Assembly: GCA_019704295.1 (NCBI GenBank)
Contig: AP024596.1
Coordinates: 1,944,501 to 2,008,500 of the forward strand
Direction: 5' to 3'
Length of the DNA stretch: 64,000 nucleotides
Source: Sulfolobales archaeon HS-7
GTDB taxonomy: Archaea; Thermoproteota; Thermoprotei_A; Sulfolobales; Sulfolobaceae
Shown: piece by piece, positions 1 to 8,934 of the stretch
How the letters are laid out: every line of letters starts with the position of its first letter
Position numbering within the stretch: position 1 is the first letter of the stretch
Program-made: the position numbers and the translations under genes
The notes under the pieces: model-generated
What the model was told of the DNA's origin: nothing
Database searches by the model: none
The model's input: only the letters and a program-made list of their open reading frames with translations

Positions 1-1128
1 ACAATAAATATATCCGCAAGGATTAGAAAGTTTAATAATCAGTTTTCAGTTAATGGTTCAACGCCTCCCAGTGTATTAGTTGGAGAAAAATTCTACCCTA
101 AAATTAACGTCATGTTGAACGTTCCTCCTGAAGTTTACGGTGATGAGGCAAGGAAATATGAAGATCCTATAGGATGGTGGGGAAAGGCTTCCCTTAACGA
201 CATTATTCGTTACAGATCCTCGATGCTCTATTTGTCGAACAGAGTCGACGTTAAAGACCCTTGGAAATTATATGAAAAGGAAATATCTCCGTCGGCGATT
301 TCACATACACCTGTATCAACTGAGGCTAAAATTGAACAGAGTATAATACCGACCCTCCGCTTTGATGGTGTTATCTATCCTCGGGGTCCAACAGTTAAAG
401 CCAATAACGTGAGGATAACGGACGACCCGAAAATCGACGAGGTCATGGAAAAGGTAATTTTCGATGATATAAAGGCGTCAACTGCTATCAAGGAGTTGTA
501 TTCTAATGGGACTGCGATTTACAAGATCATTCAAGCTCTCTCACTAGGTTTACTAGGGGAAAGGAAGAATAGGAAATTAGTTCCAACTAGATGGGCAATT
601 ACAGCAGTAGACACTACAATATCTAAGAGCATCCTTAATTCAATAAGGGAATATCAGGAATATGATAGAATTTCACTATTTTATTCTAAATATTTGGGAA
701 ATAAATTTTTCGTAATACTATATCCATCAAAATATCAGAGTACTTGGATAGAGATATGGCATCCAATGACGCCCTGGAGCGGAGATTTAGCGATAGTTGA
801 GCTAAAAGAGGATTATTTTGGAAAATATGAGTATATGGATGGTGGTTATATGGCAGCCCGTCTTTCCATACTAGAACATCTAAATAGCATGAAAAGGCAA
901 GCAGGAGTTATAATTATAAGGGAGATAACAAGTGATTACTTCGCACCCGTAGGAAACTGGCATATTAGAGAAACTGTAAAAAACTTAAGTAAGATGGGTG
1001 ATTTTGAAAACTTAGAGGATACGCTAAGGTTCGTTAAAAACAGACTTACAGCTAATATAGATTTAATGTCTCTAAGAAGTATCAAAACTGTTCTCGGACA
1101 AAGAAGAATTGACTCTTATTTTTCCTAA
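1..1128 (+). CDS. nreA: DNA repair protein NreA, 5'-truncated by window edge
   Basis: The reading frame is open from base 1, so the true start lies upstream; 375 residues are visible. The segment around codons 22-45 (TPPSVLVGEKFYPKINV) fits the conserved N-terminal part of the archaeal NreA family (DUF650/DUF651). The last residues, QRRIDSYF, form a PCNA-interacting (PIP) box of the Q-x-x-hydrophobic-x-x-aromatic-aromatic type, which is known from the C terminus of archaeal NreA. NreA is thought to act in DNA damage repair together with the sliding clamp. The gene ends 482 bases before the next gene, and insertion-sequence debris follows it. The family call is firm; the repair role is known for the family and not shown here. 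Confidence 0.88.
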   Translation, partial: TINISARIRKFNNQFSVNGSTPPSVLVGEKFYPKINVMLNVPPEVYGDEARKYEDPIGWWGKASLNDIIRYRSSMLYLSNRVDVKDPWKLYEKEISPSAISHTPVSTEAKIEQSIIPTLRFDGVIYPRGPTVKANNVRITDDPKIDEVMEKVIFDDIKASTAIKELYSNGTAIYKIIQALSLGLLGERKNRKLVPTRWAITAVDTTISKSILNSIREYQEYDRISLFYSKYLGNKFFVILYPSKYQSTWIEIWHPMTPWSGDLAIVELKEDYFGKYEYMDGGYMAARLSILEHLNSMKRQAGVIIIREITSDYFAPVGNWHIRETVKNLSKMGDFENLEDTLRFVKNRLTANIDLMSLRSIKTVLGQRRIDSYFS

Positions 1129-1610
1129 ATTATGCCTGCGAACTGTCCTTACTGACAGGGCTTTCCTCTTCTCCACCTTGCCATAAGAGTTCCATAGACA
1201 CCAAGAGTACACCAGCATGAGCTTCATATGGTATTCCATGCAGAGTCGTTGATTGGAGAGGAGGCGTACAGCACCGACCCTAACTTAGGCGTCTCGATGA
1301 CTCCGTCAGTGACTACTACCGATATAACGTCTGCGAACTGTTTTAGACGATGGACTACTCCATTAGACGTTCTGGGTAAAGTTGTTATCTCTTTTATTTT
1401 GGTTTTGAACACTCGGATACTATCTCCTTCCACAGGGAAAACGCGTAGCGCTAGGAATGAGGATAGCAATTCCCTGCAAGGGTTTAGTCGTGAAGAGGTC
1501 CAAGTTGCCCAGGCCTAAGAACGTCAAGGACTACGACGTAGATGTAGATAGGGTTCTGGACTCACTGTTCCCATAGCTGTGTTAGAGACGAAGTACGTAG
1601 CGCCTCACGG
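1129..1610. other. Intergenic stretch with decayed insertion-sequence debris
   Basis: No intact gene is supported. Short open frames on both strands overlap each other. Bases 1240-1340 resemble 3290-3400 (shared core near TTAGGCGT and CGTCAGTGACTA), and 1415-1579 match 51437-51598 in inverse orientation. The part from about 1469 reads in one frame as a peptide containing LVVKRSKL and KNVKD and then hits a stop, as expected for a transposase remnant. I read this as a graveyard of an insertion sequence downstream of nreA. Confidence 0.6.
1415..1579 (+). repeat. Transposase-derived repeat, copy 1
   Basis: About 165 bases are repeated with many substitutions and small indels in inverse orientation at 51437-51598. 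Both copies encode a peptide with LVVKRSKL followed by KNVKD, so the repeat comes from protein-coding sequence, most likely a transposase C-terminal region. Neither copy retains an intact gene. The IS family is not identified. Confidence 0.6.
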
Positions 1611-2396
1611 TCAATAATGTATTGTAACGATAGTTATTGCCTGGATAACGGAAAATAGATTCGCTATCTGTTCCGAGTAAACGCTTTTAGATAGTAGAGA
1701 ATCGCTGATCGTTGCATGTTCTGGTTTGTTTGACATGATAATTCCGTCCTCAGCGAGGTAACCCGCTAAATCTGACGGTATTTTATAATCTGGCAAATTA
1801 TCTATATAAATTACACGTGATCCTCTAGCTACGTGATATGCATCGTCAAGAAACTCGATCCAGTTTTGAGTATTATCAAATTTCCCTTCAACATATTCCT
1901 TGAACTCCTCAGTCAGTTTATTGTGGGAAAACGCTTTAATATTAAATCCTAAGAGGGCCCCAAAACTGCTTAAACTATCAATAATTTCGTTTTCCCCTAT
2001 TATTGAGATATCCGGTACTGTCCCAAACCTTTCTATCACTACAATTATATCCGCCACGGACCTTGCTAGCCTACAATCCGCTAATTTGATAACCTTTTTA
2101 TCGTTAATTAGCTTCGTGTCCTTATCCAGTGAGATAATCAAGTCTATAGAAGGTAATACAGGCAAGTAGTTTATATCCTCATTCAATGTGCTGTACTTTA
2201 CTCCAAGTTCATCTAAAGAGATCTCAGCGATAGCTTTCAGTAATGACTCTTCTTTTGATTTAAGTATACCCCTTTTTCCTTGTAACTTAGGGAGCTTCGC
2301 CCCAGCTTGTCTTAGATTTTTCAGTGTTCTCGCTGCATTTATTATTTCCTTGATTTCCCATTTAGAAAGACCTAGGGAACAAATGTTTTCAACCAT
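1611..2396 (-). CDS. Ornithine/aspartate carbamoyltransferase-like protein lacking the carbamoyl-phosphate site
   Basis: This 261-aa protein follows the fold order of carbamoyltransferases. The opening LSKWEIKEIINAARTLKNLR matches the first OTCase helix region. The block SVADIIVVIERFGT matches the ALADLLTIYEKFG segment before the second domain, and IGENEIIDSLSSFGALLGF matches the Rossmann-like ornithine domain. The C-terminal third ends in the usual place, with family length about 300 to 310. The catalytic signatures are gone: the S-T-R-T-R loop is replaced by SKEESLL near residues 47-53 and the H-P-C-Q motif by ADCR. It is therefore probably not an active transferase and may be a regulatory or structural paralogue. 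It is divergent from the HTH gene at 2432 with a 35-base gap, which suggests shared control. The homology is my reading of motifs and needs a profile search. Confidence 0.55.
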   Translation of the reverse strand: MVENICSLGLSKWEIKEIINAARTLKNLRQAGAKLPKLQGKRGILKSKEESLLKAIAEISLDELGVKYSTLNEDINYLPVLPSIDLIISLDKDTKLINDKKVIKLADCRLARSVADIIVVIERFGTVPDISIIGENEIIDSLSSFGALLGFNIKAFSHNKLTEEFKEYVEGKFDNTQNWIEFLDDAYHVARGSRVIYIDNLPDYKIPSDLAGYLAEDGIIMSNKPEHATISDSLLSKSVYSEQIANLFSVIQAITIVTIHY

Positions 2397-2431
2397 AAAA
2401 GATAAGGACTTTTCTCAACATATTATTATTA

Positions 2432-3038
2432 ATGAATCAGCTAGAGGTCATTGAGACTTTGATAAAAGAGAGGCAGGGGAACAGGCCTCGGTATGAGAAG
2501 GGTCATGTAATTTTGGCACTTAACGTAATAAGAACTAAGCAACCTATAGGAAGAATAACGATAATGAAAGAAGTTGGGTTATCAGAGGCTTCTGTGAAGA
2601 CCCTGATTAAAAGGATGAAAGAAGTTGGGTTAGTTACCGTAGATAAGGTAGGTGGGGTTTAGTCTAACTAACCTTGGTATTGAGTTCCTTAGAGAATGGA
2701 GTGGCCGGTATGAAATAATTAACGGAGAAATAGGTAGTCTAGGATGGGAAGTCACTGGGCTAAGGATAATAGAAGGGGAGTATATCTTGCAAAAGTTTAC
2801 TCCTGTCGAGCTGAGAGATATGGCGGTAAAATGTGGTGCTGATGCAGCGCTAATCATAGTATACAGAAAAGGGGTAATAGAAATGCCTCCCATGACTGTT
2901 AAGGAGGTGGAACCTATCATAGCCGAAATAAGAAATATATGTACATCATGTAAGGAAAATGACGTATTGATTTTATCAAGTCCGCAGAACCCGCTAATAT
3001 CTTATGAAATATCTATAAAACTTATGAATTTATCTTAA
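2432..3038 (+). pseudogene. HTH regulator with DUF4443-like C terminus, interrupted by a +1 frame break
   Basis: Two overlapping frames form one protein. The first (2432-2662) gives a winged-helix region (GRITIMKEVGLSEASVKTLI and following). The second runs to 3038 and continues with LTNLGIEFLREW and a C-terminal domain containing GADAALIIVYRKG, which recalls the archaeal DUF4443 family. The break lies at the GGTGGGGTTT run at 2651-2660; removing one G fuses the frames as VDKVGGFSLTN. The intact product would be about 200 aa. The cause could be a real lesion, a sequencing error in the homopolymer or recoding. The gene starts back-to-back with the carbamoyltransferase-like gene, so it may regulate it. 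Confidence 0.55.
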
Positions 3039-3685
3039 TAATTATCTTATACTGATAATTTTTCTTTAAGAGAAATATGCACTTCTCGTAGCCGTCAGGT
3101 AGTACAAGGATACACTTAACTAATGATAATACTCTAACAGGTAGAACAAAACTTGTCTTACTTTCAATGCATATCTAAGGCACATTAATGGATCTACGGT
3201 GACGAACAGGGTCGTCCACCGCTAGCAATAGGGGGTTCGACAGGTACTTAACCTGTTTTACCTAACATTGAACTCGATGCTTACAGTATCTCGCGTTGGA
3301 CTAGTTGGAGTAGAGGCTTATCACAACCACATACTTAGGCGTGTCGGTGGCTGCGTCAGTGACTATGAATTAAGGAGTCAACAAACTGTTTTGGACGATG
3401 GGTTACCCTTCTGTCCTCCGTTCCCGTTTTTGAAATTGAAGTTGTCAATAATCTGTACGCAAAAGGAACTCTGAAACTAAGGAAAGGACGTGCTGCTACG
3501 CCTGTCACCTGATAGAGTAATGTGTGTTACCGTCGGAGTGCTACACTACATCAAGAACAATCTCTTTGAATACGCCTTACGTGATCCCCAGAGGCTTTAC
3601 TGTTCTTAAAATATAGGTACAATAGTCTGGAAATAAAATATATAACGAAAGACCCTTATCTTTAACACGAGCAAGTAAAGAAGAC
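3039..3685. other. Intergenic stretch with insertion-sequence remnants
   Basis: This stretch holds no intact gene. Part of it (about 3290-3400) resembles 1240-1340. A short open segment from 3521 to 3609 reads MCVTVGVLHYIKNNLFEYALRDPQRLYCS and stops, which looks like the tail of a lost protein. The remainder lacks coding features I can support. The last 60 bases before 3686 are A+T-rich and should carry the promoter of the next gene. Confidence 0.5.
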
Positions 3686-4729
3686 ATGATAGGAGTCATA
3701 ATAAACCCTTATGCAGGTACTGGTGGACGATTAGGTCTTAAAGGAAGTGACAGAATAAGAATTAAAAACCCAGAAACTCCTAAAAAAGTTAGAAGATTTC
3801 TAAGCGAACTACATAACGTGCCGATAATTACCGCGAAGGGAAACATGGGTCAGAACTTTCTCGAAGGCAGATACAGTGAGCTTATAGAAGTTGGAGGAGA
3901 AGAAACTTACCCCGACGACACTATTTTCGCGGTAAGGGAGCTAATTAACCGGGGGGTAAAAGCAGTTATTTTCGGTGGAGGAGATGGTACGGCGAGAATT
4001 ATTGCACCAATTACCCGTTCTAAAGTACCAATATTAGGGATACCTTTAGGAGTCAAAATGTATAGTGGCGTATTCGCCCAGACACCTGAAGATGCTGCCA
4101 GAATAGTAAATGGGTTCGTGAAAGGTAACGCCGAACTGGAATTAAGGAGAATAATGGATTTAGATGAATACGAGTACTTTAGGGGCATTTACCACTTGAG
4201 AGATTACGGAGAAGCTCTTACCATAACATATGAAAACCTTGTCCCATACGGAAAAGAAGAGGTATATGACGACGCTAACGCGTTAGCAGATTACATCCTG
4301 AGTATTATGAATGACGACGTATATTACATTATGGGTCCGGGAAACACTGTTAAACTCGTCGAGAGAAAGTTAGGAGTTACAAGTGATTTACTTGCGGTAG
4401 ATGTAATTCAAAACAGGAAACTAGTATTCAAGGACGCAGACTATCTAACCCTATCTGCTCTTACTGGAAAAATAAGACTAATCGTATCTCCAATTGGCGG
4501 TCAGGGCTTCATTTTAGGAAGAGGAAACCAACAAATAGGGCCAAACGTTCTTTCTAAGATCGCTAAGGACGATATAATTATTATAAGTTCCCTAAGCAAG
4601 GCTGTCAAATTACAATGCATTAGAGTTGATACAGGAGATTCGATTTTAGATAGGAAATTTTCGGGGATATATAGGATAATAGTCGGAGAAGGTGAGTACT
4701 TGGCTATATCAACGTGTAGTCATACTTAA
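3686..4729 (+). CDS. ATP-NAD kinase family protein (COG3199-type)
   Basis: The 347-aa protein begins with IGVIINPYAGTGGRLGLKGSD, the glycine-rich start of the AcoX/COG3199 branch of NAD kinases. It has the nucleotide-binding motif GGGDGTAR near residues 92-99, followed by PILGIPLGVKMYSGVFA. NAD kinases phosphorylate NAD to NADP, and COG3199 members share the fold. Their substrate is often unproved, so this protein need not be the cell's main NAD kinase. It stands alone, upstream of the replication initiator gene at 4805, with a 75-base gap and the same direction. The start ATG follows an A+T-rich region. Confidence 0.8.
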   Translation: MIGVIINPYAGTGGRLGLKGSDRIRIKNPETPKKVRRFLSELHNVPIITAKGNMGQNFLEGRYSELIEVGGEETYPDDTIFAVRELINRGVKAVIFGGGDGTARIIAPITRSKVPILGIPLGVKMYSGVFAQTPEDAARIVNGFVKGNAELELRRIMDLDEYEYFRGIYHLRDYGEALTITYENLVPYGKEEVYDDANALADYILSIMNDDVYYIMGPGNTVKLVERKLGVTSDLLAVDVIQNRKLVFKDADYLTLSALTGKIRLIVSPIGGQGFILGRGNQQIGPNVLSKIAKDDIIIISSLSKAVKLQCIRVDTGDSILDRKFSGIYRIIVGEGEYLAISTCSHT

Positions 4730-4804
4730 GATAAGAATTAATAATGTATAACCAGTTTCTTCCTTCACTTACAGTTTTAACTTAGTCTGAGTTTATGATA
4801 ACTT

Positions 4805-5506
4805 ATGTCCCCCAATGATAAGCGTGAGGAATTTACGGAAGAGTTAAAGAGAGGGGGACCTAGGTCTAGGCTAATGGAAGCTGTCCTTCTACTTCTCCAA
4901 GGTCGACCAATGAAAACCTCTGAAATATCTAGGAATTTAGGATATGAAACAAAATATATTAGTAGTTACCTTAGCTATTGGAAAAGGAAAGGACTAGTGT
5001 ATTTAGAGGGGGGAAGGTGGCATCTATCTCCGCTAGGGGAGGATCTCGCCAAGGATATAGCCGACGCCATGACGAACTCCAGGGCTGACAAATACATAGC
5101 TATGGCAAAGCAAATTGTGGAAGAACATGTTAAAGAGTCAATAAACAACAAAGTAAATATTAAGAAAAACAATAGGAAACAAGAATCTTTGTCGTTCATT
5201 GACTCTTTAACAAGTAAAGAGGACAAAGAACGACAAAAGCAGAACTGTATGGATGAGATATTGGACAAATTAAATGAGGAAGAGAAATCTGTGGTGGAGT
5301 ACTTACTCTCAAAGTACATTGAGTGGGGATCTGCTTACGTGTATAGCGACCAGATACAAGAGGAAATGGGCGCGGATCACGTATGGTTATTTAAGGTTCT
5401 TAGAATGTTGCAGAGTAAAAGGTTAATTTATCTATATCACGACCCTAAGTTGGGATTAAGGGTAGGCTTTTCCACGTCAATAAAAAGGCTACTTGAGTCC
5501 TGCTAG
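4805..5506 (+). CDS. whiP: Winged-helix replication initiator protein WhiP
   Basis: The 233-aa protein has two winged-helix domains: residues about 20-85 (MKTSEISRNLGYETKYISSY, then a wing) and about 156-233 (VYSDQIQEEMGADHVWLFKV). A charged Lys/Asn/Gln-rich linker lies between. This is the arrangement of WhiP, the Cdt1-like initiator encoded beside the third replication origin (oriC3) in Sulfolobus. The gene is followed by a 303-base gap without a gene, a plausible origin, then a small Cys-cluster gene and tRNA-Arg. The call rests on architecture and on remembered gene context, not on an alignment. The alternative is an ordinary two-domain transcription factor. Confidence 0.65.
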   Translation: MSPNDKREEFTEELKRGGPRSRLMEAVLLLLQGRPMKTSEISRNLGYETKYISSYLSYWKRKGLVYLEGGRWHLSPLGEDLAKDIADAMTNSRADKYIAMAKQIVEEHVKESINNKVNIKKNNRKQESLSFIDSLTSKEDKERQKQNCMDEILDKLNEEEKSVVEYLLSKYIEWGSAYVYSDQIQEEMGADHVWLFKVLRMLQSKRLIYLYHDPKLGLRVGFSTSIKRLLESC

Positions 5507-5809
5507 AAGACACGGTCCGCTTTCTAAAATTGCATGTAATTAACTTTTCGTCTTATTCAAAGGTCTTGGTAGACTGAAGCTACTTGATTATATTACTTAA
5601 ATTGTAATAGAGTCCTAAGAACTCAGGAAAGAGACTTTTACTTTCCGTATAGTACTCTACTTCTTCTATAAGGTGATAAAATCATTAAGACTTGAACACA
5701 TATAAGTTATACAAACCTAATCTAGTATCGTTATTGATATACAGACCTTAGTAGTAGTAGAAATCTATATAATAGTTCTCAGTATGTAATTAGGTTAGGG
5801 GTAATTGTT
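5507..5809. other. Candidate replication origin region (oriC3-like) next to whiP
   Basis: A 303-base gap without coding potential lies directly downstream of the WhiP-like gene. It is A+T-rich, especially 5670-5790, and contains short inverted repeats such as GGAAAG/CTTTCC at about 5628-5650. In Sulfolobus species oriC3 is linked to whiP. I cannot recognise canonical Orc1/Cdc6 ORB boxes by eye, so the origin call is inference from neighbourhood and composition. Confidence 0.35.
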
Positions 5810-6130
5810 TTGAGCAACAAACCCGTAAAGATGACCGATGAGGAGCTAACAAAGGAGTTATCTAAGACAGAGAAGGAAGCAGAGAAAAAAGATAAAAAGA
5901 AACAGTGGGTTGAAAAAATGATAAAAAGCGCTAAGACTTATTATAAAATATGTCCCTACTACGATAAAAAAAATGGGAAATGCTTCCTATCTCTAGGCGA
6001 TAGGTGTACACGTGATGGAAAATTTGAGACGTGTCCGGTATTTCTCAACTTCCTTGAGAATAAGTATAATGAAATATCAGCTAGGAAAAAGATTTTGCCT
6101 ATGGATTTCACTGATTTAACAGTAGCTTAA
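5810..6130 (+). CDS. Small Cys-cluster protein, unknown function
   Basis: This 106-aa protein starts at TTG, after a purine-rich stretch that may act as a weak ribosome site. Its first 40 residues are highly charged (KEAEKKDKKK) and probably disordered or helical. Then follow four cysteines, C48, C58, C66 and C75, in the pattern CPYYDKKNGKC, GDRC, TCPVF. Four well-spaced cysteines suggest a metal or Fe-S site. The same CPYY...C...C...C pattern occurs twice in the protein at 11989-12363, so both belong to a Sulfolobales-type Cys-cluster group. The location next to whiP and the putative origin is notable, but no role can be assigned. Confidence 0.7.
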   Translation: MSNKPVKMTDEELTKELSKTEKEAEKKDKKKQWVEKMIKSAKTYYKICPYYDKKNGKCFLSLGDRCTRDGKFETCPVFLNFLENKYNEISARKKILPMDFTDLTVA

Positions 6131-6258
6131 CGTAATTTATCGTTCAACTATTACTGAGAGCTCATTAGTATGTCGCACGTGGTTTGTCCCTCATAAGCGT
6201 ATAGGAAAGCCCGAATAGATAAGAGATATTTAGATTGCTAATGTGAGTATTTATGGGA

Positions 6259-6337
<79 letters not shown>

Positions 6338-6426
6338 CTTCTATTAAAATGAAGGGGAGTTACGTTCTCCTCATAGAGGCATGAATAAAACATAAAGCCT
6401 TATTTTTGGAAAGCTGTTACTTAATC

Positions 6427-6596
6427 ATGAAAGAGGGTACTGCTGCACTAATTTACGTAACAAAGTTTGGCGGGAACAAGGGAGGAGAATCCTGGAGGAG
6501 AAACTTGGACTGACGCAGGCAATAAAGCAATTGGGAGTAGGTAGGACTACTTTATACAGGACATGTGAACGTCTCGAAAGCCCTGTTCGGACTTAA
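6427..6596 (+). pseudogene. Decayed helix-turn-helix gene fragment
   Basis: From ATG 6427 a frame reads MKEGTAALIYVTKFGGNK. A second frame at 6471 continues with RRILEEKLGLTQAIKQLGVG and RTTLYRTCERLE, then stops at 6596. The second part is a clear helix-turn-helix (LTQAIKQLGVGRTTLYR). The two parts overlap in the wrong frame, so this looks like the frameshifted 5' end of a regulator or recombinase gene stranded next to tRNA-Arg. Its original family is unknown. Confidence 0.4.
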
Positions 6597-6712
6597 TTAC
6601 CCTGGAACTACTCTTTCACTCCTCTTTTGCCGTACTCCTTAATGGTAGCTATTATTAGCAGTTGAATTTCCCTCGGTTGACCGGGGAGTTAATAATAATA
6701 TCCATTTATATT

Positions 6713-6882
6713 GGTCGATTTATCGTTCTTTTGCGAACTGTAATTAATTTATGGGAAAGATAGATGAAATACAGTAAATTGCTGAGCGTAATTCCCCGCC
6801 CAGTGATTGTAGTAATATTGAATTTAAATTCGTTATAGTTATTAAAATAAACTGAATTCGTAATGGAGACGTGAATTACACC
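6713..6882 (-). repeat. MITE-like element, family A, copy 1 (complete)
   Basis: This is a 170-bp non-coding element with terminal inverted repeats of about 27 bp. The inner part of one terminus reads TTGCGAACTGTAATT and of the other AATTCGTAATGGAGACGTG. The interior matches the copies at 9739-9900 and 26847-27010, for example GAAAGATAGATGAAA shared with the latter. It is joined directly to an insertion-sequence end at 6883, as is the copy at 59865. Confidence 0.7.
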
Positions 6883-7039
6883 TATACGTGTAAAAACTAG
6901 GTTACGCACCTTCTTCTGAGATAAAAATCGATCCTTTCCCTACTTTAATGGAAATTTGACTAATTTCTACTCTTGTGAACGAGATTTTCTCGTGTTTTCG
7001 AAATTGTCTCATTTTTAGTAGAATTGGCGAAACACGACT
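6883..7039 (-). repeat. Left end of the DDE insertion sequence, fragment
   Basis: On the minus strand this reads from a TIR (CGTGTTTCGCC near 7036) through the A+T-rich left end to TTTTTACACGTATAG at 6883. It matches the left end of the nearly complete insertion sequence at 58339-58500. No transposase sequence follows; the MITE begins instead. Confidence 0.65.
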
Positions 7040-7156
7040 GCTAAATCGGCTTTCTCAATAAAACTCGTTTTTACTTCTCTAAGTAGTAAATACTGACAGA
7101 GGGCATAGAAGTACATTAATAGTTTCAAGAAAAGCGATATCTTTAGTTTTTCCCTT

Positions 7157-8389
7157 CTACAAAATAGCCTTATCTTTTCTAGCTAATTTCACTATGATAT
7201 CTTTAACTGCTTGGTAACCCAATATCGATTTTATGTCTTTAGTTCGTTTAATCTCAGTATATTTTTTCTCGGCATAAACTACTTCTACTACTTTAAAGAG
7301 CTTATACACGGCATTTACAGCCTTATTATAAATATCTAGTTTTTTCTTAAATTGTTCTTCTGATTCGCTAGGTTCTTTCTTAGGACGAACCATTATTTTC
7401 TGTAATACAGGGAGTACCGTTTTTTCAATTAACGGATCATTAACTCCAGTTTCTTTAAGTAACTTCTTAAGATAGTCAGGCTTACGAAGAGCCTCTGCAA
7501 GGGATATCTCCTTTAGTGAATAGATATCCAGGACTTTTATTAAAGTAGGATCAATCTCATTTGGTACAGGTTTCATTCGAAACGTTGATTTTGGTATTGA
7601 AATATCTATATTAAAGAAAGGAGCAATAAATACTGTAGGAATTTCTATCATTTGTTTATATGTATAATTAAATTTTAGTGTACGGTCAGTATCAAGACTT
7701 ATTATAAGAACGTCTTTATTTGATAAATTATTCAGCATAAAAGTATAATTTTTTCTAATTATTTTATTTTTGGAATCAAATTTATGGAACTTAAAAGCTA
7801 GATTATATACTCCTTCGTCCAATAGTCTTGTGACAAACTCACTAAACCTATTGTCATCTAAATCAAGAACTGGAATAGCATTTAACCTTTCGTCTATGGC
7901 CGAGATCTCTTTATATATTTTCAAATAATCATCTGGGTTTAACCTTAAATATGGAACAAAGATATCTGAAAAACCACAGTCTTTTAATACATTTACGCCT
8001 TCTAACAAAAGATCTTTCTTATTTACCTCAGATAGATTATCTACATCTTTCTTTGGAACATATAAGTAAGCAGCGTTGACTTTAGTATTTTCTGTCTGAC
8101 TATCTAGAAACTCTTGAGAAATACGCTGAAGTCCGCTAGCTGGCGCTCCTTTTCTAAGGATATCATGTATACGTATTAAATCAAGTAAAGGACTATTCAA
8201 TACTCTAAATACGTCAGGAATATAGATTCTTGATGGTATATCGGCTTTCGCATTTAGATACGTACTAGTTATTGCTGCTTCTGGAGTAACGAAATTACCT
8301 TTATCAGTATTTACTTCTAAAATTCTCACTTCTATGTTAGAATATTCAGATGAGTTCACAAAATCTCTTAATTTTATTGACTTAATCAT
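7157..8389 (-). CDS. 410-aa protein of unknown function, third gene of accessory cassette
   Basis: I do not recognise a family. The 410-aa protein has no membrane segment and no signal peptide. The middle (about residues 135-240) alternates hydrophobic strands with helices, for example SDIFVPYLRL, NAIPVLDLDD, NLAFKFHKF and DVLIISLDTDR. This suggests an alpha/beta, possibly TIM-barrel-like domain, distantly recalling phage beta-protein or transglycosylase-like barrels. The C-terminal 120 residues are Lys-rich and helical (KKEPSESEEQFKKKLDIYNK). The gene starts 14 bases after the wHTH-like gene stops and is co-directional, so it is the last gene of a three-gene operon. The region is visibly A+T-rich and is bounded by repeats, consistent with horizontal acquisition. 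A toxin or effector role is only a hypothesis. Confidence 0.75.
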   Translation of the reverse strand: MIKSIKLRDFVNSSEYSNIEVRILEVNTDKGNFVTPEAAITSTYLNAKADIPSRIYIPDVFRVLNSPLLDLIRIHDILRKGAPASGLQRISQEFLDSQTENTKVNAAYLYVPKKDVDNLSEVNKKDLLLEGVNVLKDCGFSDIFVPYLRLNPDDYLKIYKEISAIDERLNAIPVLDLDDNRFSEFVTRLLDEGVYNLAFKFHKFDSKNKIIRKNYTFMLNNLSNKDVLIISLDTDRTLKFNYTYKQMIEIPTVFIAPFFNIDISIPKSTFRMKPVPNEIDPTLIKVLDIYSLKEISLAEALRKPDYLKKLLKETGVNDPLIEKTVLPVLQKIMVRPKKEPSESEEQFKKKLDIYNKAVNAVYKLFKVVEVVYAEKKYTEIKRTKDIKSILGYQAVKDIIVKLARKDKAIL

Positions 8390-8403
8390 AGTAGTTTCAC
8401 CAA

Positions 8404-8934
8404 CTAAAGCTCGTTAATTTTGTCCCATATAGTCTCTATTTTCGCTTCAGATTTGGTTGTGTAAGGCTTCCATTCTTCGTATGTATATTTAATATAACCA
8501 CGTTTAAGCCTAGATTGTTCTAGGCCCATCCTAATCTCCTTAAGTCTATTTACATCTTCCTTTTTCAATAACTTCAGTAACTCTTTTGCCTTCCTCTTCC
8601 CTTTTTCAGTCAATTTGTAAATTTGCCTTTCCCTTAATGTACCTTCAATATCAATTTTGTTTGCGTACCACAATAACTCCAAGTTATACAATACAAAATC
8701 ACTGTAAGGCCCATACTTATAGCCGTAAAATTCCGGGTCCTCTATCTGGTAACCTAACAACTTAAGCTCATTCCACATGTTAAAAACTAACTTAGTGAGG
8801 AAAGTCCTTCCCTTTATGGGTATATCTGGTTCTAGACCAAGGATTATTAGTAATAACTCGTCTAGAGTAAAATCGTCGAGATCATCCCTACACTCATGTT
8901 CGTCTTTTATGTATACGGTATCATCCCTAATCAA
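8404..8934 (-). CDS. YwgA/Panacea (DUF4065)-like winged-helix protein
   Basis: This 176-aa protein carries GRTFLTKLVFNMWNEL (residues 42-57) and FYGYKYGPYSDFVLYNLELL (69-88), followed by IYKLTEKGKRKA. This order, a helix with [G/R]-x-x-LxKLVF, then YGPYS, then a wing with LTxKG, is typical of YwgA-like and SocA/Panacea proteins, which often act as antitoxins or phage-associated regulators. It overlaps the upstream Zn-ribbon gene by 8 bases and precedes the 410-aa gene by 14 bases. If the Panacea reading holds, a toxin-antitoxin arrangement with a neighbour is possible. The family call is by motif only. The alternative is a plain winged-helix DNA-binding protein. Confidence 0.55.
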   Translation of the reverse strand: MIRDDTVYIKDEHECRDDLDDFTLDELLLIILGLEPDIPIKGRTFLTKLVFNMWNELKLLGYQIEDPEFYGYKYGPYSDFVLYNLELLWYANKIDIEGTLRERQIYKLTEKGKRKAKELLKLLKKEDVNRLKEIRMGLEQSRLKRGYIKYTYEEWKPYTTKSEAKIETIWDKINEL

